From positions 1 to 64,000 of the forward strand of contig JASAND010008634.1 of the NCBI GenBank assembly GCA_030248195.1: a DNA stretch of 64,000 bases, written 5' to 3'. Below the pieces are notes generated by a model, which worked only from the letters and a program-made list of their open reading frames with translations, had not been told where the DNA came from and searched no databases. Shown here in pieces: positions 21,652-31,878 of this stretch. Made by a program: the position numbers and the translations under genes. Position 1 is the first letter of the stretch. The number at the start of each line of letters is the position of its first letter. This DNA comes from Trissonchulus latispiculum. Lineage: Eukaryota; Nematoda; Enoplea; Enoplida; Ironidae.

Positions 21652-24451
21652 AATGAAGTGAGCAGGATTCAAGACGCGATCTGCTCTAAACTCTAATCTC
21701 TTCTTTACACGGAAGGTCAGCACGTCTGTTCACAATGAAGCAGACTTAAGCACCAGATCTCTGAAAGGTGGTGTTCCAAAATCAGAGATTCTCTGCAGCC
21801 AACCTTAGTAGGGGTCTTCGTCGGTGAGTTCGTTTGAGGCTCCTGAGTTGATTTCCAACCGGACAGCAAGAGGGGTCAGCACTTGCTTCCTTGATGATTT
21901 CCAATTGAACAGCAAGCGAGGTCAGCACTTGCTTTCGTGAATAGCACTGGCTTTGGATGAGTTCTTCCTCACTGGATCTTCGGTTCTTTCTGGTGATTAG
22001 CAGCTGTACGGTAAACGCACCGTATGGGGAGGCTAACGCGCCTTTGCTTGCTTGTAATAAAACTAGACGGTAAACGCACCGTAGTTGAAGGCAAACGCGC
22101 GTTTATTGCTTGTAATAAGACTCGGTAACCAACAAACGGATAATTTAATGAAAACACTACAATTACAATTCGTACAATTCTGTGCGTTTAAACTAACAGT
22201 TACTACAATACTAACGATTAGGTTACAGTACAATCAGATACAGTACAAGTTTACTGTACCAGAGTTGCCAGATATTTCCCTGTAGGTTACGATTAATATT
22301 ATTCCAATTTGGAATAATATTACAAACTTTGATTAAGTTATTGGGACAAGGTCGATACTCTTAACGCCTTTGACACTCTTCTACTCTACTAACTCTTTCT
22401 AACTCAAATTCCCTATATGCTGTGTGTTACCCTATATGCTTGTGCTTTGTTACTCTTTATACGTCCCCTTACAACAGGACTGTCAAACTAGTATCACAAC
22501 AGTCTAAATTACTAACTATTAACTGCGTCGGTCGGTCGGTCTTTAAGTGAGCCCCTGAAAGTCGGTCACCGCTTTCGCTCCGACACTCAGTTCAGGGATG
22601 CTGTGTGAGATAGAATTTGAGGAAATCGAAACAGTTGGGAGATTGGGTAGTCCCTCCTTACCTATTCCTATTTTGGTCTAGATTAACACAGTTATACAAT
22701 AAGGGTCTTCCGATCTTCTGGACAGGAATCAAAACAAGAGGGCAGGGGTGATGATTTTGGATTTTAGAACACAGGTGATTGACATTTCAATTTAAAATGG
22801 GTTAAGGCTGTTTTGGCTTGGGGTCGCTGAAAGTTCTCTCTGTATAGGGTTTAGGTCTATCCCAACTTTGATCAGGTTCTGACTGCCGCTAGCTGCTTCC
22901 TTCTCCAATCACTGAATTAGCAAGGCCGATTGACTAATGTACCTTCTGACAATACTGAATGACGGATTCTACCGAGGACTGATTCACAAACAGGACAACT
23001 TCCGGTCCACTGATACCAAAGATTACAAACTGAGCAGGAATTCACTATCTATCGCAGCTAACGTCTAACGATCCAGATGGGCAGCTTTGCAGTCAGATCC
23101 GCACCTGAATCAAATGGGTTAAAACCCATTAGTACAAGGTCACGGTGCGGGAATCGAACCCAGCAACCATTACTCGTTCTTTAGCTTTCCTGGCCCAAAA
23201 TGTGCATTTTGGGCCCCATTTGATGTTGTGAAACGACGAAACGACACAAAACCATTGGCTATTGCCTTTTTGACAAAATTAACTGTTCTTAGTAATTTCT
23301 TGTCACAAAACAGGCCTTCTTGGCCATTTTAAAGTACAACTTGTTGATTTTGGTTAAGCTTGAGGTGATTTTTCGTGCAGACAAAACGATTCGTAATTCT
23401 CTCACGTCTGGACCCAAATTAGGTCCTGATGACTTGCAACTGGATGAAACGATTCTTAAAAACGTGTAAACTTCGCTATTCGTACATTACTTGGAAACCC
23501 TGCTTGTTGCTTTCCTTTTCTTGCACAAACCGGGCCACCTGGCCCGTCTTAGATTAATACAAACGGATTCTGACAGAACTTCACAGGTTCGCTTGCACAG
23601 ATTAAATGACCGAACAAAACGTGCATTTTTGGCCTAGTTCTGGCCCAATTTCATTGATTTGCCCGCTGCTAATCTTAAACATACACAAAACTTGATGTTT
23701 TTAAATGAATTTCTAATGTTGGAAGATGGTCAGATATTTGTTGTATACCATAATTAACCTAGCTACTGCCTACCTACCTAAGTACATTAAATTACTGAAA
23801 CCTACGTAATGCTAACTTATGAATTAATACTGCTGATTATTTGACTTATCATTCTATGGCTAATCAGTTTTCCTACCTACACTAATAAAATAAATTAATA
23901 TGCTGCTTTGTGGGTGAGTTTTTGCACATAATTAGTTTTAACTGTTTCCTTTACCAAAAAATGCAAAAACTCACTCACTCACTGTCTCAGCAGCCATTTT
24001 ACGCAGTCCCTACTTACCGACCTACCGACCTAACCGAACTAAATAACCAACTACTTTCCACATAACTACCTAAGAAGCTCGGGGAACCGTACCGAACCGC
24101 TATTCGATCCGGCGCTGGCAACCCTGGCAGCCAGCCGAGTGATAGACGCGCAATCTACCACCCTTTCACTTGAGCTTGTTTAAACTTGTGCAAAACTGGC
24201 ATATAAATTTGAGGAATTTTGAAGAACACGAATTTGAGTAAAAATTACATATTCTTGTAGGGCTTGAAAAGCTGAGCATTTTTTGTGCTTACAGCACCAA
24301 AAAATATTAAGTAATTAATGAGAAAAATCCAATTAAAGTTTGCTTTCACATATGCGTAAGTTGCACATGTAATGTACTAACTGAACTGCACACGTGCTAG
24401 GTTGCTAAATTGCTTTCATACATAGGCTAGCTTGAACTCGTTCTAAACATA

Positions 24452-24522
24452 ACCCGTGTAGCTCACTGGCTGAGTACCGGACCCCGAATCCGGAGGTCCT
24501 GAGTTCGAATCTCAGCACGGGT
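24452..24522 (+). tRNA. tRNA-like gene, anticodon CCG (Arg), right copy
   Basis: Same 71-nt cloverleaf as 11120-11190, with 70 of 71 bases identical. Acceptor ACCCGTG/CACGGGT, anticodon stem CCGGA/TCCGG with loop CCCCGAA, T arm CTGAG-TTCGAAT-CTCAG. TTTT at about 24529-24532 could end Pol III transcription. The surrounding repeat differs much more between the copies than the tRNA does. C33 is unusual. Confidence 0.75.
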
Positions 24523-24777
24523 CTATTGCTTTTGCTTAGCTTGGATTATTTTGTTGTGTCGCGAAACTGAGCATTATAACTGACATGACTTAAGCAATTA
24601 AAACTACAAACTCTAAACTAACACTGTTGTAAGCAAGATAATGAATACCCCTGTTCCTAACTAAAGCTACGCAGAACAACCTTTTTCCAGCTAACAATAT
24701 AACAATATGACACAATTAAAATCACTATCCTAAATTATAATCAACTAACCTTTTGGTCCGCTAATCGGACATTTATT

Positions 24778-24975
24778 ATGAGGTGTTTAAGTGTGTTAAA
24801 TTTCTCGTTATCGCGTGCATTAGTTACATTTCTACCCCGGTTAGTTCTGGATTTCACAATTGCGGCTCATCCGTCCCCTAATCGCAGGGCAACCTACACG
24901 GATGACCGGAAATCCGACAGACCTGCAGACCTAATGCGGGGTCCCCGTGACCCTAGGCTGCAGAATCTGCCCTAA
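24778..24975 (+). CDS. 65-codon open frame, right copy
   Basis: Counterpart of 10667-10864 with identical length, start and stop. Residues 28-48 (IAAHPS.NRRA.YTDD.KS.R) and the last 12 are nearly or fully conserved, while the N-terminal third diverges. Function unknown. It is the only frame in the repeat that has kept its length in both copies by my reading. Confidence 0.3.
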   Translation: MRCLSVLNFSLSRALVTFLPRLVLDFTIAAHPSPNRRATYTDDRKSDRPADLMRGPRDPRLQNLP

Positions 24976-25967
24976 CCGTCAAGCAGAACAATAGGTAGAC
25001 AAAACTTCACACTACATTCACTCCGAAACTGGCAATTTCACGTCAAACATACAGCTAGGTTTTAGCAAAACGAATCCCCTAATTATTTACGATGAAGGTC
25101 AAATTGCTACTCAATTTGGCCCAGTTCCTGCCTAATATCTGAGCAATTACACATTCATTCTGGTATTTCCAAGACCCTTATCAAACAAAGGGAGTTTACA
25201 TGGTATGCCCTCAATCACACTCACAGTCACACAATTTTGGTTCAGAATTCACACTCGAAAAGGGGCTAAACTTGGAACCTCATAATCCATAAGGAGTTTA
25301 CCCAAGAAGCCAATTACGTAAATTTAGGGTTCACATTCACACAATTATGGTCACAATCACACCAACAGTTACATAATCAGCAGAATAGCATAATACAAAT
25401 CCTAACACTTTCCTACCTAAATCTACCTATTCTTTGTATGCATCTTTTGTCGTGATTTGGGATTAACAGGTCTCCTTCTGGAGCCCAAAGTTTGTAAGTT
25501 TGTGATTTTAACCAAGACTGGAAACTTTGAAACTTTGAGAATTTTGCTGGAAAGCTAAACGAGTAATAATTGCTCGGCAATTATTACTAAACAACAATAA
25601 CCAGTTCCGCTAAGGACAGCTTGATTAAGTTAACTTTGGGGAAGCCGGCCATTCCCCTCAAAAAGGCTGAATAATTAGTAGTTAAAACAGTTTCTGGATT
25701 TTGATTCCTATTAGTTTTAGGTAGCCGACCTACACAAGTTACATTACACAATTACAGACAACAGTTTTAACTTCAGTAGCGCCTAACTTTATGAATACGG
25801 CCGGCAATTCCTAATTGCCGGCTGTGGGGAGAAACTGTTCCTAATATGATTCAGATTCAACATGAGGTCATAGCCAAGGGACCTCCTACACAACTCAAGG
25901 GTGGGTCCCCACTCAAAATCCCGTCATTGCTAAAATAACCCCGAAAAACATGAAAAAAGGAAAAATG

Positions 25968-26140
25968 ACTGGCCGCGAGGGCTCACTGAGTAAAAGGTAA
26001 AAACTGGCCACGAGGGCTCGCTGAGTAAAAGGTAAAACACTGGCCACGAGGGCTTGCCGATTAAGAATGAAACAAAAATACTGGCCACGAGGGCTCGCTG
26101 ATTAAAAATGAAACAAAAATACTGGCCACGAGGGCTCGCT
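25968..26140. repeat. Five 21-bp GC-rich repeats (right copy)
   Basis: CTGGCCACGAGGGCTCGCTG, the complement of the left-copy unit, occurs five times with A-rich spacers (TAAAAGGTAAAA, ATTAAAAATGAAACAAAAA). The repeats are imperfect at the first and third units. Confidence 0.85.
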
Positions 26141-26894
26141 AATTTTGAATTAATGATGAGCCAAAAGGGCTAAATTTTGATTAAAAGTTTGAGGCCCGAA
26201 GGCCGAAAAACAAAGGTAAAAATAGCCCAAAAAGGGCCATCTAAAACCTATAAATGGTGCGTTTTCTTGTGCGTCTGGCCGAGCATAATACGCTCAAATG
26301 GCCCTAGATCGTGCGTGTCTTTGCTTCGTGTTCACTCATGTCCTCTCCTCTGACCTGTGTGGGCCAGAGGAGGTCCTAACTCGTGGTCCTATGGGGGGGG
26401 TGAAAAGTGCGATGGGGATTCTCCGGCCAAAACGCTGGCACACCAGGAGACGCACTGAGAGAGGGGGGGATACACGGCCGCTTTCGGCCGGAGCTGAAGC
26501 AAAGACTGACTGGAAATTTTGAATTTCCAGTCAGCCGACCTCACGCCTGTTGCGGGTCTCTTTGAAGCGGACGGGATTTCCAGACTCTTCTGGAAATCCC
26601 CTTTGTGAACGCAGACCCGACGTGGGCTGTTTGCACGCCTGGCCCACCGGAATGGAGATTTACGGGGGGTCTAGAATTATGACCCCTTTGTGTGATAAAT
26701 TTCCAGAGCTGAATCTCCAGAAACTTTCCAGACTTTTTGGTTAACACGTAAAGGTAACCAAAGGGGAAAGTTTCTGATAAAGGTACTAATTTTCTTGAAC
26801 TGAAAAACGAAATAATACAAACTAAAGGCCTCTCGGGGCCCAATATAAAAAAGTAAATATTAACTAATATTATTGCCGTGAACTTTTATAAAAT

Positions 26895-27077
26895 TTGTGT
26901 TTTATATTTTTCAGGCGCTCCCTTATTCACTGGCCCCTTTCTCTTCCTTTTAGTTACGATTTTTCGGCCAAGAACAAGGGAGGCCGCTTTGTTAATCCCA
27001 GCGACAATTGCTCTCCCTCACTGGAGCTGGAAGTCCCTACCGTAAGGAACAGGAGGGCAATTGTTGCGCAAAATTAG
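26895..27077 (+). other. Conserved short frame and stem-loop, right copy
   Basis: Counterpart of 8389-8601. Nearly all of the C-terminal ~50 residues are retained. The stem GCGACAATTGC / GCAATTGTTGCGC at about 26999-27070 pairs over 11 bp including one G.U in this copy. Confidence 0.35.
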
Positions 27078-28338
27078 TGCATACAAAGAGTTACCTAATT
27101 TTCTAGCTAACTAAAACTAAACATTAATAATCTACGTACGAAACTACCTAAGACCACTTAATTTCTTTTTATTTTAATAATTTGGGAGAGGGTTATGCCC
27201 CCTCCGAACCTATTGTCACATCAAAGTGTATACTAAGTCTTCCTCTGCGAGGCAAGTCTTCGCTGGGAGAGGGCCAAAAGAAGCCCAAGAATGGATAGGG
27301 GAATGAATGGAAGAGTGAATGGGCGTAACAACAAGTGTTTGTTACGCCTAGTTACAAAGTTTACGTAAGGTCAAAATTAAAGAATTAAAATTTAAGTTTA
27401 CAAAACTATTTTGACCCATATCTTTCGCAATATTGGGAGTTAAAAGACCGGGTTTGGATTTTTGGAACCAGGAAGAAATTGCCTTTCAGATGAACCTAAA
27501 TTATATTTTTACCAAAAATCTTCAAAATTCATTAATTACCTTAATTAATTAATTAAATTTCACCTAATTACCGCTAATTAGGCCTAACTAGCACATATTA
27601 GTGCTCCTGAACCTTATTTCATACACCTAGCTACGAATAATTAAGTTTTAATGACCCATCTTCCAACCTATGACCGTGTAAGTCATCTTTAACGGCATTT
27701 TCTGTAATAATTCACTACCTTTCCAGTGATACATTTGATAAACTTTCCTCTTTACTAGTATGAGTTCACTTTAAATGAAATTATGAACCATTTTCAAACA
27801 GCAGGAGGCCTGTTAAGGCCTAGGAAGAGTAACGACTCCTCCGTTAGTTGATCAGGGGCTATGGTTGGGGCCTATTACTGACCCTGGAGTGGTAACGACC
27901 TCTCCGTTATATGTCAATGCCCTGATCAATCCTTATTAGCTCATATTCTATTAAGTTCCTATCCTATTCTGGCACCATTTATGCAGATTATAACGCTATT
28001 TTAAACCTTATTTCCTGCACCTATTTTCTACTGAGTTCCTATTCTCTTCTTTCGCTGTTCATTCGCGTCCTAACACTATTATTAATCTTGTTTCTTAACC
28101 ACGCTAGACCTATGTCCCTATTAGTAAGTTTTCCGGTGATTTGGACCGGCTGGCAACTCTGATACTCACAAGATCGAAAGATAATTACAAGGATTGCTTG
28201 GACATTCACACACTGAATTCTAAGTTCTGAACAACAGATTTCAAAAGCAACCAACAATAACAATTCCAATTCAGATCGCGATTCACAGTTTCATGCGTTT
28301 TCTTAACTTTTTGAGTTTTAATCCATTCGTAACATTAC

Positions 28339-29117
28339 ACATACATACATGCGTAAAATGCACATGAATCGGACACTGAATTACTTTGGAACGAAAGCCA
28401 AGATTTCGCACACAAATAATACTAGCCCTATCTTAAACCATTGTTTACACGCATTTACGGTGAAGTGTATATTTATCAAGGAAAATGTCTGTGAGGGCTC
28501 GGGCCGAGCAAACAACATAAGTCCTGCTGCGCAGAGGCGCAGCAAAAAAGGAAAATTCCTCAGGCTTTATAAAAATCTTCAACCAATGTTTTGCACGTAT
28601 ATTTTCTGTAGTAAGCAAGTAAAAGAGCTCTCTTGTAAAATAATTAGCTGCGCAGTAGGTTTACAATTACTTAAATTTACATCCAGCGGAAACTGAACCT
28701 TTTGCACAAAATCTTGCTTGTTTGTTACTAAAAAAATAGCAATGTATAATATCTTTCTCCTGCACTGTTTACCACACACAGTCATTTGTAACTAATTTTT
28801 ATTTGCTGCAGTTTTTCGCATCTCCCCTCCCCACATCTGGCCTAAATATCTCTGTAATACCGATTAATGTCCAAATGAAACAAAATCAAGATGACGTATG
28901 CTGAAACATGGTAGAGAAATTATTATTATTATACCTATATAATAATCAAAGTTATAGATAATCATGTTTATACATTTTTAGATTTAGACATAACTTCATT
29001 ACCCAATTTATAAATTACGAGTTTATACATATATAATGACTTTATACATAATGAATTGTATAAATAATGAATGCACCAACCGTTGTTTGTTATTCTGAAC
29101 GAAATCATCCAAATTTA
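28339..29117. other. AT-rich spacer in PURA intron
   Basis: No gene. A 115-codon frame at 28349-28696 has no recognisable domain. 28915-29075 is dense in TATA/TTTATACAT repeats. TTA at 29115-29117 is the left target duplication of the next element. Confidence 0.4.
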
Positions 29118-29864
29118 AGTCCAGTTTACACGAAGAAACTTTCGCCAAACCAAACTCAGACCAAACTCAAGTTTGGTGAAAATTTGGCCGTGTAAACGAA
29201 CACCAAACAGCACCAAACTTTGACAAACTCCCACCAAACTGTCAAACCGGGTTTGGTGTAGGACCAAACTTTTTGCAAAGTTTGGTGAAAACAGCCAATC
29301 AGTTTGCACACATGACCATGACAAGAGCATATAAACTACATCAATACGTACGTTTTATTACTTCAGTCGGGTCCTAGCCTTGTGGACTTTTTGCACTTCC
29401 ACTGTACTTGTATATATATTTCTATAACATAGTTTATCTGAATGGCGAGTTGGAATTTTGAAAAGGAGATTGATTTAGTGAATTTTTACTCCGAAAATCC
29501 ATGCTTATGGAATTACAAGGATTGAATTAAATTAAAAGATTAATATTCCGTTTAGTTTTTTATACTGTTCTCATTTCTATAAAAATTATAGGGGAAAGAG
29601 AGGGAAATCCCCTCCTCATCGGCCACACCTATGACTATGAGCACACTAATAAAATGATGGATTTTAAAACGTTAAATGTCACAAAATGGCGCATATTTTA
29701 AACGCAAGCTGATTGGTTTCCTCCAAAGGTTTGGCACTAGTTTGGCAAACGTTTGACAAACTAATGTTTGCTCGTGTAAACGGACAGTTTGCCAAACTTT
29801 TTTCACCAAACTTGAGTTTGGTCTGAGTTTAGTTTGGCGAAAGTTTGGTCGTGTAAACTGGGCT
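29118..29864. mobile_element. Harbinger-like MITE with CCAAACTT-rich arms
   Basis: 747-bp element with inverted ends AGTCCAGTTTACACG / CGTGTAAACTGGGCT, continuing inward for about 60 bp (AAACTTTCGCCAAACCAAAC and complement), and a TTA duplication on both sides (29115-29117, 29865-29867). TIR start and 3-bp TWA duplication fit PIF/Harbinger. Inner parts of the arms repeat CCAAACTT in both orientations. No transposase. Confidence 0.85.
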
Positions 29865-30264
29865 TTAGTATATAATACTTCACAAAAACTAAACAGCCAT
29901 TAGTGTGAAAAGGCATGCTTTTAAATGCTGAATTAAAATTTGGGATAAACTGTGGCTTGATTCCTTGAAACCCGGAATCGATATGTATATTTCCTATCAA
30001 CACAGCTAACAACATATTCTCATACCGAAAGCACCTAAGCACCTATAGTTTCCATCAAATTTGATAACTGGGATGACCTAAGGTCTTGTGAGCTGAGAAT
30101 TCAAACGAACGAACGAACGCAACGAACTCAAAAGACCTACAATAAGTAGAGTCAGCCAACAGCAAAAAGAGTAAACAGATGTGTCGGAATTAACAAGTTC
30201 AACGACTCAAAAACTGGAACAGTTCAAACGTGGCCAAACAAGTTCAAAAGCGAAGTGGACTAGC

Positions 30265-30690
30265 AAGTTCAACAGACTCTACAGATTCAACACGTTCAAC
30301 AGCCTTTACTGATTCATCAGGTTCAACAGACTCTACAGATTCAACGAGCTAAAAGCCTCAACAGACTCTACAGATTTAAAAGGCTCAAAAAGATCAACAG
30401 ATTCTACACACTCAACAGACTCTACACCATCTACAGGCTCAACAGACTCAACAACATCAACAGACTCTACACCCTCTACAGACTCAACAGGCTCAACAAA
30501 ATCAACAGATTCTACACACTCCACAGACTTACACCATATACAGACTCAACACGCTCTACAGACTCAACAGAGCTAAGACTCAACAGACTCTACAGATTCA
30601 ACAGGCTCAACAAGATAAACAGATTCTACACACTCAACAGACTCTACACCATCTACAGGCTCAACAGACTCAACAAGCTCGGTAAAGCTC
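30265..30690. repeat. Minisatellite of ACAGACTCTACAGATTCA-type units
   Basis: Tandem degenerate array of ~6-, 12- and 18-bp units such as CAACAGACTCTACAGA and CTCAACAGACTC. The minus strand reads as Val-Glu-Ser/Val-Glu-Pro repeats in two frames (30333-30524 and 30573-30770). I treat this as a by-product of the 6-bp period. Confidence 0.85.
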
Positions 30691-31309
30691 AGGCCTACAT
30701 TGCAGAAATTATCGAATTTATGAAAAACTAAAGAAACGTTAAATGTTTGTCGAAGATTTGAAAAAATCAAATTAATATCGTATCCATTTTGAATCCAGCG
30801 AAAATTCTAGCACATTCGAGAAAGAAATTTTCTGTCTGTCCAAGCTTATCCCCAAAACTGGACCTGTTTTTTGCTATGTAGTAAAATGTCAAAAAAACGG
30901 CAGAAATGTCATTGGCTGAAGCTTTCACAATATGCCTGAAATAAGTACGACTTTTCGCGAAAGCCTGAAATAATACGTCTTTTCGAGAAATGCAGTATTA
31001 TTTCAGGCTTTTCACGAAAAGATGTAGTTTTTCAGTCTTTTCGCGAAAAGCCTGAAATCATGCGGCTTTTCGCGAACAGCCGGTTTTCAAAAAAATGACC
31101 GTGACATATGCATGGGTTTCAAAACACTTCAATTACCATATGTACTATCTTCAAAACATAGACTTACGCTAATGACACTACACGCACGCGCAGTGTTATT
31201 ACTTTACACGCTAGCGCAATATGTCATTACGCGGAATATCACTATAAGCTACGACATAGATACGTAAGAATAGTACGTATTACCAAGACAAGAGTACATA
31301 ATATATATA
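30691..31309. other. PURA intron with short TTTCGCGAAA hairpins
   Basis: 30935-31080 contains repeated AAGCCTGAAATAAT and CTTTTCGCGAAA in both orientations, forming several small hairpins. No gene. Confidence 0.5.
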
Positions 31310-31660
31310 TAAGAGTGTGACAGCTGGAAGCCTTTCTGTTATCAGCTGCAGGTACATGCTCTGTTCGCTAACGGCGGACCCCCCCCCCTCCCCACAAATG
31401 TGTATGCTCACTTCCAAGAAATTTGCACTCTATCTTTGCGTTCTAAAGCTCGAAGCAGACACAAATTGAACACACGCAGGCGTTGTGTTTTTGAGCTTTA
31501 ACACGCAAAGATACGGCGAGTGAGCGTACAGAAACGTGTACTCGATATACATTTGTGGGGGGTCACCAAGTACACGTTTGTGGGAGGGGGGTCAGCCGTT
31601 AGCGCGCAGAGCATGTACCTGTGGCTGATAACAGAAAGCTTGCTAGCTGTCACACTCTTA
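31310..31660. repeat. ~350-bp palindrome beside PURA exon 2
   Basis: TAAGAGTGTGACAGCT at the left pairs with AGCTGTCACACTCTTA at the right. The match continues through CTTTCTGTTATCAGC, GGTACATGCTCTG, CTAACGGC and a C9/G7 run to a centre near 31470 (ACTCTATCTTTGCG / CGCAAAGATACGG). It ends 87 bp from the donor of PURA exon 2. Confidence 0.8.
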
Positions 31661-31747
31661 TCTAATATGTACCCTTGGTATTACGTAAATATGTATGCTT
31701 CCCTAACGTTTTAATTACGTGCATATCTTTGGGAACGTAGATCTAAC

Positions 31748-31878
31748 CTCAACAATTTCGATGAATCGACCACGTCTATTTTGCTTGACATTTAAGTAGA
31801 AACGCTTAGACTGAATCTGAAGCATCTTAGACGCGAGCTTTTCCTCATCCTGCATTTCTCCGGCACTTGGATCACCTT
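31748..31878 (-). CDS. PURA: Pur-alpha family protein, exon with PUR repeat I strands
   Basis: A 131-nt exon with acceptor TTTGTTTCAG (AG at 31880-31879) and donor GTTAGA from 31747. It encodes an acidic lead-in ([12 protein letters not shown]) and [31 protein letters not shown], matching the first strands of PUR repeat I (family pattern [31 protein letters not shown]). It starts two bases before a codon boundary, so at least one upstream exon supplies one base and the start codon. I could not identify that exon. Exons 2-5 and the last one all keep frame. Confidence 0.92.

Larger units (their letters stand above)
21652..28338 (+). repeat. Right copy of the unclassified ~7-kb repeat
   Basis: Inverted counterpart of 7208-14697, starting at TAATGAAGTGAGCAGGATTC and running to about 28338 (GTAACATTACACATACATAC). 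It shares the tRNA cloverleaf (24452), the 65-codon frame (24778), the 21-bp repeat array (25968), the hairpin CCTCTGACCTG...CAGAGGAGG near 26346 and many GGCC-rich short hairpins. It is shorter than the left copy, in part because the 21-bp array has fewer units. No long open frame survives in either copy. Confidence 0.85.

Noticed and set aside
7208..28338. A single 21-kb transposon with 7-kb terminal inverted repeats
   Set aside because: The spacer holds three in-frame exons of the host PURA gene, so two separate inverted insertions (or an inverted duplication) explain it better.
30333..30770. Val-Glu-Ser repeat proteins on the minus strand
   Set aside because: A product of the 6-bp-based minisatellite. 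Two frames give the same peptide pattern and there is no flanking gene structure.
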